A DNA stretch of 64,000 nucleotides, from positions 434,001 to 498,000 of the forward strand of contig JASANH010000850.1 in NCBI GenBank assembly GCA_030248295.1. The letters run 5' to 3'. The notes beneath the pieces were generated by a model that was not told where the DNA came from, made no database searches, and saw only the letters and a list, made by a program, of their open reading frames with translations. Below, piece by piece: positions 1 through 11,900 of this stretch. Position 1 is the stretch's first letter. Each line of letters starts with the position of its first letter. Both the position numbers and the translations under genes were made by a program. This DNA comes from Mesodorylaimus sp. YZB2_4. Lineage: Eukaryota > Nematoda > Enoplea > Dorylaimida > Dorylaimidae.

Positions 1-2957
1 TACACGCAAGAAATAAATCATTTCCTTATGTATAAATCAAAAGATGGAGCCAAATCTCATGAGCAGTCATAATAAAAGAATTTACTCGGCTTCAAATAGT
101 TGTTATTACAATTTTCCTGCCTGAAGTTGCATATCCCAGTTCTCAGGCAATCTGGCAGACGACAGAACTCATGACTTAACGTTACTGACTCACGACAACG
201 AGCTAAAACTCTGAACACTGTTTTTAGAATATGCCCCAACAGGGACTGAACGAGAGAAAAAAGTTTTCCTGCATGTAAACTGAAATATTATCTGCCACTA
301 TACACTTGTGTGTTCAACATTCCGTGCGCGTGTTACCTAGGCTCCTTGCCCTATCCTGCTTCGGCTAACTGCTGGATAATCTGGGGATATGTGGAGAACA
401 TCTGCAGCAGGAGAACACCAGTGCTCACCGAATTTCTCTGCAGACCCAAATTCCATCCTTTGGATGAGTCACCATATTTATCTTCACTTTAAAATAATAT
501 TTATAAGCACATATAAATTCCATGCATTGGGTCAAAAGCGTCAGGCACGCAAAACATCCCAGTGTCTGAATTTCGTTGCCCCCCATTGCTGATAGAATGT
601 CTTACGAAGCTGCACATCCATCAAAATCCCAGCCTGAGTAGGAGATTGCGCAATTGAAAGAGAGACCTGTGCTGCAAGTATAATTACATTTTTCACAACA
701 CAGTCCCTGAAATATCCACTATACAAGTGCTGCAGATGTGAGCATTTTCTAGCAGCCACCTTCCCCAAGCTGGTGACATAAATGAGGCTAGTTGTTATGG
801 TCTACTTGTCAACCCTAAAACCGCGAGTACATGTGACCAGCCAGAGCCAGGCAGGATCTTTCTTAATCACCTTTTGTCAGCCTGGACTGGCCTGCTCCGA
901 AGGCGCATAAAACCACATGTACTACCTTCCCCAGTTTCATTTCATGATTTTTTTGCTAATTAATGTATAGCTTATACAGTACTGTCACAAACACCCGACG
1001 AACTTGACTATGACTTTCCCGCGAAAGTGATCAGTGAAAAGGGCGCGGAAAAGTTGATGCAGTGGAGCATATAGCCGAGTTAAGTGTGGTACATCAGTTT
1101 TAACTTGGACCCCGCACTGAAATGCATTTTACATACCCGTCCTGAGAAGGACGCGGGTGCCCCTTGCTCATTTTCAGTACTCGTCAGTTATTTACAGTTC
1201 GTATTAGACGCTCGCGCCTTTGCTGCTGTCATCAAGATGCGGGTATGCCTGGTGCCCGTCACGATAAGTAATCAGCGTCCTTAAAATAGATAGTTGTTTG
1301 CGCCTTCCAGATTCTTCCAGTTTCATATGACCATAGCGGACTGGTGAACCGTTTATTAAAATTTCATGTAATAGCTTTGCAATGTTCAACACAAGTCTCG
1401 ATCTTGGTTCTCCGCAGCATCAGGTACTTTCCAGAACTTTGTGAGTGGGTGGAGTGAGGTAAGGTACCATAGCTAGATGAGGTATCGCACGAGCTGCTGA
1501 CGTCATATAGACGCTCTTCTTGTAAGGGACGAAGACAATAATTAGGCGTCATGTACCCACTTGGAGGACCTGTTTATGGCATGTGTCTTCCGGTAAGCCT
1601 AACGAGAAAGGGCGAACTTACGAGGATGGACTCTTTTCAGTAAGGGTGGTAATTACTTAGATATTCTAGCACGGCGAGCCACCAGTAACCGTTCGCATCG
1701 TCTTCTTTGCTGATGAGACTTACATTGATTTCTTCTTCCTCGTCATAAAATTTGGATCTTCATAAAGAGATCGTGCTTTAGCAACCCGTACGTTTGTTGG
1801 TTAGGATCGCAGCTTTCTGTTCGTTGCATCGTTTGTCATAAATTCCTCGCTCCAAGTTGGAGGGAGCCCAGGGGGATTTTCGAAGTCAGACGGTCATTTC
1901 ACCTTTGCGTGACCTTAGCTGGGTGCCAGAGAGTCGCCAACTAAGGCTATCGAAACTAGCTAGCTAATTTTCTTCGTTGCTCCGTTTTGTAACCCTCACG
2001 ACTTTGCAAAGATTTTTATGATTTTGTACAGTGTTCTGGGCTTTTATAATCTTTTCCCTTTCGAGGCAAACGCTTCATGGACTCACAGTCAGTCACACAC
2101 ACTTTTGAGTTAGGATGGACAGAAGCTTGTTGCCTCGTTGGCCTCCGCTGTTGCCTGGTCTCTGACTCTTCGATTTTATCTATGCTATAAATTCACTTTA
2201 TCCCACGCACTCGTGATCGAGCAGTTCGGCGCCCAGGGGACTGTTGAAGGACGCAAACATACTTGATCGCTAGGAAATTTTTTTCGCTTATGGAATCGGA
2301 TCAGAAATCTGGTCCAATTCAGTGGATAGAAGTCGCCAAGCGAGATCTGTGACGTCACGGGGAGCTCGGAGCCTGTGACTTTCCGTTGGACGGCGCAAAT
2401 GAAAGGAAAGTGAATACGAGTTCACGCTATGCGAAAGCATTTGGTGTCTGCTTGCGCTGTAGTCATTCATTTACTCAAATCAGCTCAGTTTCTAGAGTTT
2501 GTTATCCAATCTGACTCGGTTCATGCGCGCGGAGGAGGCACCCATCGTTACTTTGCTTAACGAGTTTATTCGATCCTCATTTTCCAGCTCATTTACAGCA
2601 AAGTCAAACAAGGGCCTACGTTTTTTGTTATCTTTCAAGCACGGAATGGTTTCGTTGTTGCGAGCGGATATACGCATGCTATGAGAAGTTATCCGACACG
2701 CTAGGTTCCTCAGTCGTCCCGTAGCTGACACCGTGGCGACTTATAAAAAGCTCGGGCAGCGAGGTCGCGATGATGGAAAGCTTATGGAAGCATCGTGAGT
2801 AACCCCAGAGAATAGATTTGCGACGTGATAACGCCCAAGTAATTACGCTCCACTTACCTAACATTGGCTTACGAGAGCAGACTGTGAGCCAAGTTAGCAT
2901 TGGACCCGCCTACTTTCCATTCCCATCATTCATAACTGCAAGGTCTTGTCAGTGCCA
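1..2957. other. intergenic region, no gene seen
   Basis: Only short open frames without family resemblance are present, with no convincing chain of splice sites in phase. A TATA-like box lies at 2742-2749, close to the GPCR start. Part of the region could be 5' untranslated sequence of the GPCR gene or the far end of a gene beyond the left edge, but nothing in the sequence proves it. Confidence 0.5.
2742..2749 (+). promoter_or_regulatory. TATA-like box upstream of the GPCR gene
   Basis: The sequence TATAAAAA lies about 210 bp before the GPCR start codon at 2958. Position and match to the metazoan core promoter consensus are the only support. A non-coding first exon is equally possible. Confidence 0.3.
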
Positions 2958-5134
2958 ATGAGACTGATCACCTTGTCGAGCGGGTTGCCCTATACGCCTG
3001 ATCTTGGTCTCAGTTTCCAACAGGTACTACCCAATGCCAGCATGGATGCGGAGTGGGATTTGGTAGATCGATGCGACCTCTTGGATACGGCCAATGTGAC
3101 CGAATATTTCGATTGCATAAAGCACCAAATTATTGAAACGCAAAAAGAAATTGAACGACTAGCACCTGGAAACTTGACCAACGGATTGGGCGATGAATTT
3201 GTCCGACAAGATCTGACGAGTAGTCTCGACGAAGAATGCACCGAAGGGGGGCGAGGGAGTCACGAAATCTGTGACAAGGCCCTTCTGCACTTGTACTTAC
3301 TCGGCTATTGCTATCCGGCCCTTCTCACTTTGTGTTTATTTGGAAATACCCTGAATCTGGTTGTTTACACGGTCAAGTATCTGCGCAAGTCACTGACTGT
3401 AAAATTATTGACCATCAAGGCCATCATGAACTCGTTGTTCATGATCGGCCTTTCACCGCAAGTCATCATTCTGTTGTTCGACAGAGGCAGTGGTTCAGAA
3501 AAAATGACTATTCCGTCCCATGCTCTCAATACACTCTGGAGCTTTTGGCCGTATTCTCTGTTTCTGTCAAACGTGGCTGGCACTTGCGCAACGTGGTAAG
3601 TATTTATTTAAAGAGATCGAGTGAGTCATTGCAAATCGGCTAAATACAAGATAAAAATCGGCGCTTGGAAAACTAGGCACTTCCGCAGTTGCTGGTGGGC
3701 TAGTTGTAATTGCGTCAGACTATTATACGCATTTTAGTTTGCCCATGACGCAACGCAGTCATAACATCAACAACACGAGGTACCTGTAGCTGAAGACCAC
3801 GATGGTCAACACCCTCTCACGATCAGTTATTGAGTTGGGCGCGTCAACGCGTAGGTGGAACAGTGCGAGCTGATGGACCTTCACTGTAAAATGTAAACAG
3901 AAATCGGACATCAGGACGCCAATTAGGCCCGAAAACATAAAGAAGACCTTAGCCTTATTTGGAGCGCGCGGCAGTTTGAGTTAGAACATTCCCAGTATAT
4001 AAATCTCGTTTTGAGTTCAGAATGGCCCTAAGAATAAGTTATGGCCCCCTTTTGAAAGATTGCGCGTGCCAAATTACAAACTTAAACCTGAAGGTTAGTG
4101 ATTTCAGCCAGTCGAGGATCGGCTTGCTAGAAAATGAAAACACTCTGACCTTACGCAGTCAGCATATGAGAAGTAGATCTGTCATCATATAAAGTAGGTC
4201 AACTCGCAATTACAGTATGTTAATGCACAGTTGACGCAGCTTCCAGATGGCGGAGGCGGCCAAGGAACCAGATGGTCCAAATAATAACAGGCAACGTGAC
4301 CTTTCCTGTCTTGTTTCCAGGCTCACTGTGTTGATGACCATCGAGCGATTCCTGTACATCACATTCCCACTGCAGTCTCGAAAATGGTGTACCAACGCTA
4401 AGTTCCTTAAAGCTTGCGCCATCCTGTTCGTGTTAGCTGTGGCTATCCATATGGCTATTCCCTTGAACCGCGTGGCCGAATCGCGCTTGTGCCCATCCAA
4501 CAATCATTACGTTTACAAATTGTATGCCCGCAGTGGGGCGGCATACGAGAGCTTGGAGCCCATCTACTATTGGACGAATTTAATGTTGGTCATGACCGTG
4601 CCCAGTGTCCTGCTCATGATGCTTACTATCGCTATCACGCACAAGATGCTCTATTGTAGTCTGCCAAATTACTCGGAACGAAAACGTTGCGTCACAAGGA
4701 TCACTCTGTCCACCACCGCGTGTCACTTGAGTTTGGCCACGCCAGCAGTTGGCGTCTACGCTGTTGCTGTGGTCTATGGTCCGACATTTATGAACCAGAA
4801 TTGGATGATGTGCGTGTGTCACGTGTTGATGAACCTGGCCAATCAACTGAACGCCTCAATATGTTTCTTAATTTACATTAGCTGCAGCGATAAATACCGA
4901 AAATTATTGGTTTGCCGCCTCCGAGGATTAGCTCCAACAGAGGTCAGCGCCTTCTCTGCCGACCGACCAAGAAAACGCCGATCGTTGACTGGCGCCGATC
5001 GCAGCGGCCGCTCTACCGAAACGCAGAGACTAACGGTCCCGACTCCGCAGGGAAGGAGAAACAGCGTCTGCTCCGACTATGATCACGAATCCTCAAGTAA
5101 TTTTGTGGGAGAGCAAGCTTCGGCAAAATCGTGA
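2958..5134 (+). CDS. class A G-protein-coupled receptor, FMRFamide/peptide-receptor-like
   Basis: Two exons, 2958-3595 and 4321-5134, join in phase (TG + G gives Trp) across a 725-bp intron with gtaagt donor and ttccag acceptor, giving 483 residues. The N-terminus has NxT/NxS glycosylation sites (NVTE, NLTN). Seven hydrophobic segments follow, starting near residue 117. The intron falls just before the end of TM3, where the usual DRY motif reads ERF (MTIERFLYITFPL). TM7 carries NASICFLIY in place of NPxxY, then SDKYRK, the pattern of invertebrate FMRFamide/myosuppressin-type peptide receptors. The C-tail is Ser/Arg-rich and should face the cytoplasm. The ligand cannot be told from sequence. 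The ATG at 2958 is the first in frame; a second Met at about 3043 (MDAEWD) is an alternative. An AATAAA at 5305-5310 fits its 3' end. Confidence 0.82.
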
Positions 5135-5878
5135 TCCCACCACAGTCGTTTCAAGTCCATAAGAGGAATCACGTTGATGTCCACACGATTCAAAGCTAAA
5201 AATTGAAAATAACTTATTTTTGAGTGATTGCAGTGTTTTGAATTCACAGTAACTTTGGAAAAGAGTTCCGTGTTGATTGTCAGTCATACTCGTATTGCCG
5301 TGTAAATAAACTAGTGCGTCGACAAACATGCAGACCATGTGTATGCATTACAATTCTTTATCATCAGTCAGTTTTCACCAGGATCCCGAGGGTGACCACA
5401 AGATCGCACAGTTGATAGCACGCCTAGGAGAGAGCTACAGTACCCTTCGTCATATAGAAAACACCCGAATTCCGTGTGTGTGAGCATGTGTAAAAGACCG
5501 AGGGCACGAGGATGCCAGGATAAGGCTTCTTCGACATATTCTTTGCTCAAACTACATTGGGCGATGTTACCGTCATCGAGTCGAGCGCCTACACCAGGCC
5601 TTGGCGACCTTAGTAGATAGGGCAATATGGAACCTCGGTATAAACTGAGCGCCTACGCACGTCAAGGTGGAAAAGGTTCAATCGAGGGGAATTAATGAGA
5701 ATTTGTCAAAATTAACACCCGACGCTTGGACATGACGCTCGAAACGAGAAGCCAAACAGCTTGCCCATCTTCGATCATTGTTTCCTAGCACTCGTATAAA
5801 TCTTACCTACCGTACGGCTATGCACAGTAGGCTACCCTAACGTCCTCGGGGACAACAGCACGCTCCGTCAATTCGAGT
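5135..5878. other. intergenic region between the GPCR and Glass genes
   Basis: It contains the GPCR 3' untranslated region with its poly(A) signal at 5305-5310 and presumably the Glass promoter and 5' untranslated region. No coding segment is visible. Confidence 0.5.
5305..5310 (+). terminator. poly(A) signal of the GPCR gene
   Basis: A canonical AATAAA sits 171 bp after the GPCR stop codon and before the next plus-strand gene. Confidence 0.5.
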
Positions 5879-7881
5879 ATGGATCACCCAAATCCCATGG
5901 CTCAAACGTTTTTCCCGAGATGTGATCCTCCGCCCCTGCATCCACGTTGCATTCCTGTATTTGGACAGTGTCCGAACGATGGGAGCGAATCTCACGCCCC
6001 GAATCACGAATACTACGTATCGAACGTGGACCATCAGCAGCATCGTCAAAACGAAATGCATCAGCTGCACCATGGCCAGTACGAGACCCCGGAAGAGTAC
6101 CGAAGCCCGTACGCTTACTACGCTCCTTGCGGGCCTTCGACCTACTACGTCGGCAACGAAACTGGTGGGCCCAACGCAGTCGGGGTTCCTGGAAACTTGC
6201 ATCATGCAGGTCTCGATTTGCCCATGCAAGTCGATGTCAACATTGCGAGATACGCACCGAGACCAACTTCGCCCTCCTCGCCAATCTACGAATCACAACA
6301 GCAAATCATAGGCTCGGTTCCGTGCGCATCTGTCGGCCTGCCATTGGCCTCCGAACAGTGGGGTGGTCAGGCAGCCGGCAATGGACCACCCATGTTACAC
6401 AAAGCTCCCGGTTTCGACGCCGTGGAACAGCACCAACTCGGTCTCCACCAACACCTGATGATCCGAGAAGAAAGACCAGGCTTCGACTGGCCACCAATTG
6501 TGCATGGCGAAAGTTCAGCAGGCAATTTGGTGTTCGCTAGTCGATTCCACTCAACCAATGGGGATGCCATTGCGAAAGAACAAGAGCAAGCGCTCATCGA
6601 CCGAAGCGAAACTGGCACGCCCAAGACGAGGACTCGCACGGCACGCATCCAACGATCAAAGATCAAAAAGGATTTCAACGGCACTGACGGCCCGATACCG
6701 AAATTTCAATGCTTCTTGTGCGCCAAGCAATATTGCAGGAGGAGGTGAGGAGACTCGTTGCCTACATTAAGCTCGTGCGCAGCTGCTAATCTATGAACTA
6801 AAAGACAGGAGTGCGAGTGTCCTGTCATTTTAGCACGCTAAAAACGCATCTTCGTCATCATTCTGGCGAACGACCATACTTTTGTACAATTTGTGGAAAG
6901 AGCTTTGCGCAAGCAGGTACAGTTGTAGTATCAGGGAGGATCTCTTCCCCCACCTTCACATGGCTTCTTAGTCACAGGCCGCCCACTCTATGTGCAAGCC
7001 GCAGTCACTGTTTACAATAGACATCAATTACTAGAAAGATCTAGCTTTCAAGGCGTCTATGTACAGAAGCCGCGGGCCCCCAACCGTCCTGGATGACCCG
7101 ACATTTGGTTCGACCCCCCCCACACCCAGTCGAGCTAGCTCACATAAGACTGCTTAAATGAATCGCTTTTTCAGCCAACCTAACGGCACATAAAAGGATT
7201 CACACAGGTAACTTGTCCCGCTATGACGACTCTCCTCGCTCACTTCCCATTTTTCAGGCGAGAAGCCCTTCGCCTGTCCCATATGCTGTCGTCCTTTTTC
7301 GGTATGCTTAAAATTCCTCATTCCAACCCGACTTATAGCACTTCCTTTTTTCAGCAAAGCAGTTCATTGGTCACCCATAAAAGGACGCATACAGGAGAAA
7401 GTAAGCCGTGCTAGTCTGCTTCTTCCCCGATCATCGACCAAAGGCATACTGTAACCGCTTGAAGCTTCCGACGGGCCTACAGTCCCCACTGACCGTTCGG
7501 TCGAACCCTCCCAAATTCCTGCATCGTCTCTCAATAGGCCTCGTGTTCCTTCCAGAACCGTACCAATGCCCGCGCTGCGACAAAGCATTCACGGATAGCT
7601 CGACCTTGACCAAACACGTTCGCACGCACACCGGCGTCAAACCGTACTCGTGCGGCATATGCTTACTTAGCTGTAAGTCAATTGCTTTTACTTTCTTGCA
7701 AAACCTTAAAACGTCACTTCCTTTAGTTAGCCAAAGTGGAAACCTGAATCGTCACATGAAGACACATTTGAAGCAGCAACAACATCAAGACGCGGACAAC
7801 GGGCAGGAGGTACACGCCGATATGCGCTACCAACCAACCACATCGTCCGTGTTCCAGCAAAGCGCCACACGCATGATATAA
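5879..7881 (+). CDS. gl: Glass/CHE-1-type C2H2 zinc-finger transcription factor
   Basis: Seven exons are in phase: 5879-6744, 6834-6916, 7175-7207, 7258-7301, 7355-7400, 7556-7672 and 7727-7881, giving about 447 residues. Exon 1 encodes a His/Gln/Tyr/Pro-rich N-terminus of about 280 residues. Five C2H2 fingers follow without interruption. Their helices read [45 protein letters not shown] and [12 protein letters not shown], and this order is the signature of Drosophila Glass. Nematode CHE-1, which specifies ASE taste neurons, is the related factor. Glass drives photoreceptor differentiation, so a nuclear DNA-binding role in sensory neuron fate is expected. The fingers are cut by five introns, some in mid-finger; exon 3 is only 33 nt. 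The start is the first ATG of the long open exon. The gene ends 60 bp from the convergent p31comet gene. Confidence 0.93.
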
Positions 7882-7941
7882 ACGATCGAGTGATAATGTT
7901 GATCAAGTATTCAAATGTGTACAAATACGCTGCACTAGCGC

Positions 7942-8736
7942 CTACTCATCGAACCCGTGAATAGGATCTTCAAACTGGTACCAAATTGCGTCCTTTTCAT
8001 CCTGACTTCTTGAGGCTGAGATCACATTCGCTGACGCCGAGGCTGTCAATTCATTCGATCCCGAATCGCCCACAATTTGTAACACTGTCCAATGCACACT
8101 TGAACGTGCACGCGTCGTTTTTGTGTGATCGGTAACACAGTACCGCACAAAATCCAAATCTGGTCTTGGTTGCAAATTGTGTGAGACCACTCCTCGACTG
8201 GCTTCCACAAATAGGAAAGTTTTCATCGCCCGAATCATTTCCTTGAAATCGCAATCGCCTCGTCTATAACAAACGCCCTGTTCCACCAATTGACGAATAA
8301 TTTTACGTCGTTCTCCGCTCGTCAGCGACTCCAAATCCATACTCGACGTCTCTTGGACTTCCTCCGAGTGCTGACACAGAGCTCCAAACTCGATCAAATA
8401 CAAATCCACAGGTGCCGATGGACTGCTACCGATCACTATCGCCGCTCGTCTTAAATCCACTCCTCGACTTACTCGAAATATTTGCTTGACACTGTCTCGA
8501 GCTGCGGTGAAACCAGAGCAGAAACGTTCCACTTTCTTTCCACGAGAGCACGTGAGCAATTCAACCAAATCGGAATGCAGATGGTGAGGCCCGATCGACG
8601 ACGGATCTTTAACTAAAGCTGAAACCACAACCGGCACCTGGCGGCGATGATAAAGCACGTATTGCAATATCTCCTCGATCGCTTCATCAACTGGAATTTG
8701 GAAATGCGGTCGATTCAACTGCACCGTAACCGCCAT
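7942..8736 (-). CDS. MAD2L1BP: p31comet, MAD2L1-binding protein
   Basis: A single 264-residue exon. The segment near residues 20-36 (EEILQYVLYHRRQVPV) matches the human p31comet stretch around its MYQRQQLP motif. The very C-terminus (AIWYQFEDPIHGFDE) matches the human IWFQ...KGFRE ending. p31comet has a HORMA-like fold, binds closed MAD2 and with TRIP13 disassembles the mitotic checkpoint complex, silencing the spindle checkpoint. The middle (VDLYLIEFG) fits the conserved strand of that fold. It lies on the same strand as TTC14, whose stop codon is only 164 bp upstream. The 5' flank carries a ctcttttag splice acceptor about 17 nt before the ATG, so the gene either has an upstream untranslated exon or receives a trans-spliced leader. 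It is convergent with Glass, with 60 bp between the stops. Confidence 0.85.
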   Translation of the reverse strand: MAVTVQLNRPHFQIPVDEAIEEILQYVLYHRRQVPVVVSALVKDPSSIGPHHLHSDLVELLTCSRGKKVERFCSGFTAARDSVKQIFRVSRGVDLRRAAIVIGSSPSAPVDLYLIEFGALCQHSEEVQETSSMDLESLTSGERRKIIRQLVEQGVCYRRGDCDFKEMIRAMKTFLFVEASRGVVSHNLQPRPDLDFVRYCVTDHTKTTRARSSVHWTVLQIVGDSGSNELTASASANVISASRSQDEKDAIWYQFEDPIHGFDE

Positions 8737-8753
8737 CCTCGCCTCCGCGAACC

Positions 8754-8762
8754 CTAAAAGAG
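8754..8762 (-). promoter_or_regulatory. splice acceptor immediately upstream of p31comet
   Basis: On the minus strand a pyrimidine-rich ctcttttag ends about 17 nt before the p31comet ATG. In a gene with an otherwise unbroken coding exon this is either the acceptor of a 5'-untranslated intron or a spliced-leader acceptor. Read together with the short gap to TTC14, the second is attractive but unproven. Confidence 0.4.
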
Positions 8763-8900
8763 CCTATTAGATCATTTGCACAGCATTTCTCCAAACAACA
8801 CATATCAGGGACCCAGTAGCCTCGCTGACATAAGCACCACAGCATATTCAAAATCGTTTACTTATCCCCATCCACAAAATTCAGAATATCAATAGATCCC

Positions 8901-11900
8901 CTAACTTTTGTTAGAAGGCTGCTGCTTAGCTTTCAAACCAGCAATAAACTTTTCCATATCAGACAACTGCCTACTCAATTTCACGTCTTCTGTTGGCTTC
9001 GCACTGGATGAGCTGACGGGCTTTCCGTTCGCTGTCGCCTTAAATCTGTCTTCATGCGACGACACTGACCGCTTCTGATAACCAGACCGATCACTCCTCT
9101 CGACGTTGGAATGTCTCGTTGTATCCTTCATCCGTTTGTCATCGTGTCGGCCATGATGAGACGAGTGCTTAGTCCCAGATTGCTCGTGTCTTCGGCTGTC
9201 CTTCCGAGGGTCCCGACTTTCTCTTTTCTTATCATCATCAGGCTTTAAGCGATCTCTCTTCTCACTTGTTTCTCTAGAGTCTTTACTTTTTCGACTGCCG
9301 TGCCGTATCGACTTCATTTTTTCCTCGCTCGACTTTCCAGCTCCATAACTTCGAGACACTGGTCTGGAATGGTTTCTATGTTCATTTTCTGATCTGGCGC
9401 TTCGCCTCTTTTCTCTATCAGTTTCACTTGTTCTTCTGTCACGCACAAGTCGACCTAGAGGACTTAGTTCGATGACGGTAGGTCCTTCGTTCAGATCGAC
9501 GTTGGAAGATATAGTCGTCGCGTGAATTTCCGAGGAGTGTTCGACTGCAGGTTGTGCTGGTGAACCATTACTGACACGGTCACTTCCAGTCACGGGCGAC
9601 GAACTCGCCTCACTGTCACCATTCGACGAACTGCTCTCACTAATACTGTCGCTGTTCGATGAACTGCCGCTCTCATCGCTGCTTGACGATCTCGACCGCT
9701 GCGACATTGAAATTTTCCCTGACGATCGCCGTTTTCTATTCATAGCCTTGCTGTAATAGTCGTAGTATCGTTTGAGCTTATCCATCAAAGCAGGATCTCC
9801 GACATCGGCGCTTGCACCAAGGCGTTGATAATGCTCGTGAAGTCGTTTTGCTGACGCCTGTTTCCTGCAAAATCATAAAACATTTTGCAAAGTGAATCGA
9901 AAAGATAACGAACAAGCCTTACGATGGTTCGTCTGAGCTTTCGGAATCTCTCAACTTCCGCTTCCTCGATTTCTTCTCAGTATTGTCATCACTGCTAAAA
10001 CCAGAAGATAACATAAGCGACTATCTAAACACCCATACCGTACATTAGCAGCGTGACAGATTATATTGCTATCCAAGCAGTTCCTATCATACAGTACATG
10101 CAGGACATCTGCCTCAATCAACCTCCAGACGCGCCCAAAAAGAGACTTAAAACTTTAGCTACCACAACTTACGAGGCAAGATCCACAACTTCATCCGAGT
10201 CGGCAGCAAATTTTCTCTTTTGGGGTTTCTAATTTGTCATATTGTCGAAGAATCGTCCAAAATCGGACCAAATATTAAACAGCCACCTGTTAGCAACCTA
10301 TACGCACTGAAACTAAAAACCAACTGACCTTTCCAGAAACTAATTTCTGGCGTCTTTTTATGGCTTCTTCGTTATTAGGATTTAATTCCAACACTCGTTC
10401 GTAGCACCCCAAGGCCTTTTGACGTCGCCGCTTTTTCTCGAACCTTTGTCACGGATCCAAAATTGCGGTCAGGTCACCATGGGACAGAAAAAAATTTGGC
10501 CAACTTACTCTTTTCCCTGGGCGAATAGCGTTTCAGCCAAATACAGTCGCCCATTAGCGTGGCTGGGATCATGCGTTAACGCCTCTTCGAAATCGCGAAT
10601 AGCCATTTCGTAACTTTCGCAATTGGCATAACTAAAAGGCGAATGACGCAAATTCACAGAAAAAATAAACTTAACGAAAATACATACAGCGCGCCACGGC
10701 CAACTAAGCCTTCGACGTTATCTGGATCGATTTCAAGAGCTTTATTGAAGTGCTGCATAGCTTCGGCGTTTTGATGGTTTCTTAAACGTTCGACGCCCTT
10801 GACCACGCTGCAAAAACAAGCACGACATACTGACAGCGCAGAGTCCAATAACACGGTTACCTCTTCATTGCTAGCCGATGCGATTGCATTTTCCTCAGTT
10901 CCTTCGCCGATTCTCCACTAAAAAGAGTTCTGAAACAGCAATACATTCTCTTGTGTAGTACAAGAAAACCCGTCAGCTTTACCTATCAAGAGAACGAGAA
11001 AGCGAATACAATGACCGTGGAGCGATACCAAAATGATGGCAAAGATTATTGACGCAATGAGGGTTACGAAACCCAGATGAATTTCGCAGTTTAGCGTCAA
11101 AGCCCGCGTCATCGACCTCTTCGCGATTGGCTCTAAAAGTCAAAACCAAACTGACTCCATCCAAATTACGGACAAAGTGTGGCGTCTCATAACCTACCTG
11201 AAATAAGCGGGTAGGTCACCTTCCGAGATAATTCCCTGCCATCGAGAAAAACCAATCTCAGTCACAAAACTAATCAAAAGACAAGGCAACGGCACGACCA
11301 ACGACTCTGATTACGAATCGGACAAGTGCCAAAATACAGGGGTACTGACTGAAGGCATAAGAAAGTTTTAGGGAGTAAAGGACTCTGTCAAGACACAGTG
11401 ACCTGTACCAACAGGACAAATGACCAGTATGTTTTAGACAGGATTGATGCCTATCGGCGGTAATTCCTGACCACATGGTCATACGCTGCTAAAACTTGCC
11501 AATGCTTTTTACGGCCACCCCTTGATTTTGCCAACTGCCCAGATCCTATCTTTAAATTCGTTGTTCATGCGGTCCCATGCACGATGATAGCAGTTGGAGA
11601 TTGGAGCCGAAACCTTACCAATCGACGGGGCACGTCCAATCCCAGTGAAGAGGCCGATTTCAAAACTACTGTCAAATGGTGCCTTTCCGAGTTCACTGAG
11701 CTCACAACGGCTACAAATACGACACGAACGAGCCGAAACGAAGCCGTAAATTGTCCGTGTGCTCTGATGCTTACCTCGAATAAGCTTGTGCTTGCAATAG
11801 ATAGAAAATGGATCATCGCCAGGTTTGGGTACCGATAATTCCGGTTTGGAAAGAAATACCTGCAAGATATCACTCTGCGTAAAGCATCGCTAGGAATTTC

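Noticed and set aside
5592..5650. Possible extra Glass 5' exon before 5879
   Set aside because: No donor/acceptor pair in phase was found and the ATG at 5879 opens a long uninterrupted exon, so no upstream coding exon is claimed.
5837..6229. 130-codon minus-strand frame opposite Glass exon 1
   Set aside because: It is an antisense shadow of a His/Pro/Tyr-rich coding exon and contains no domain.
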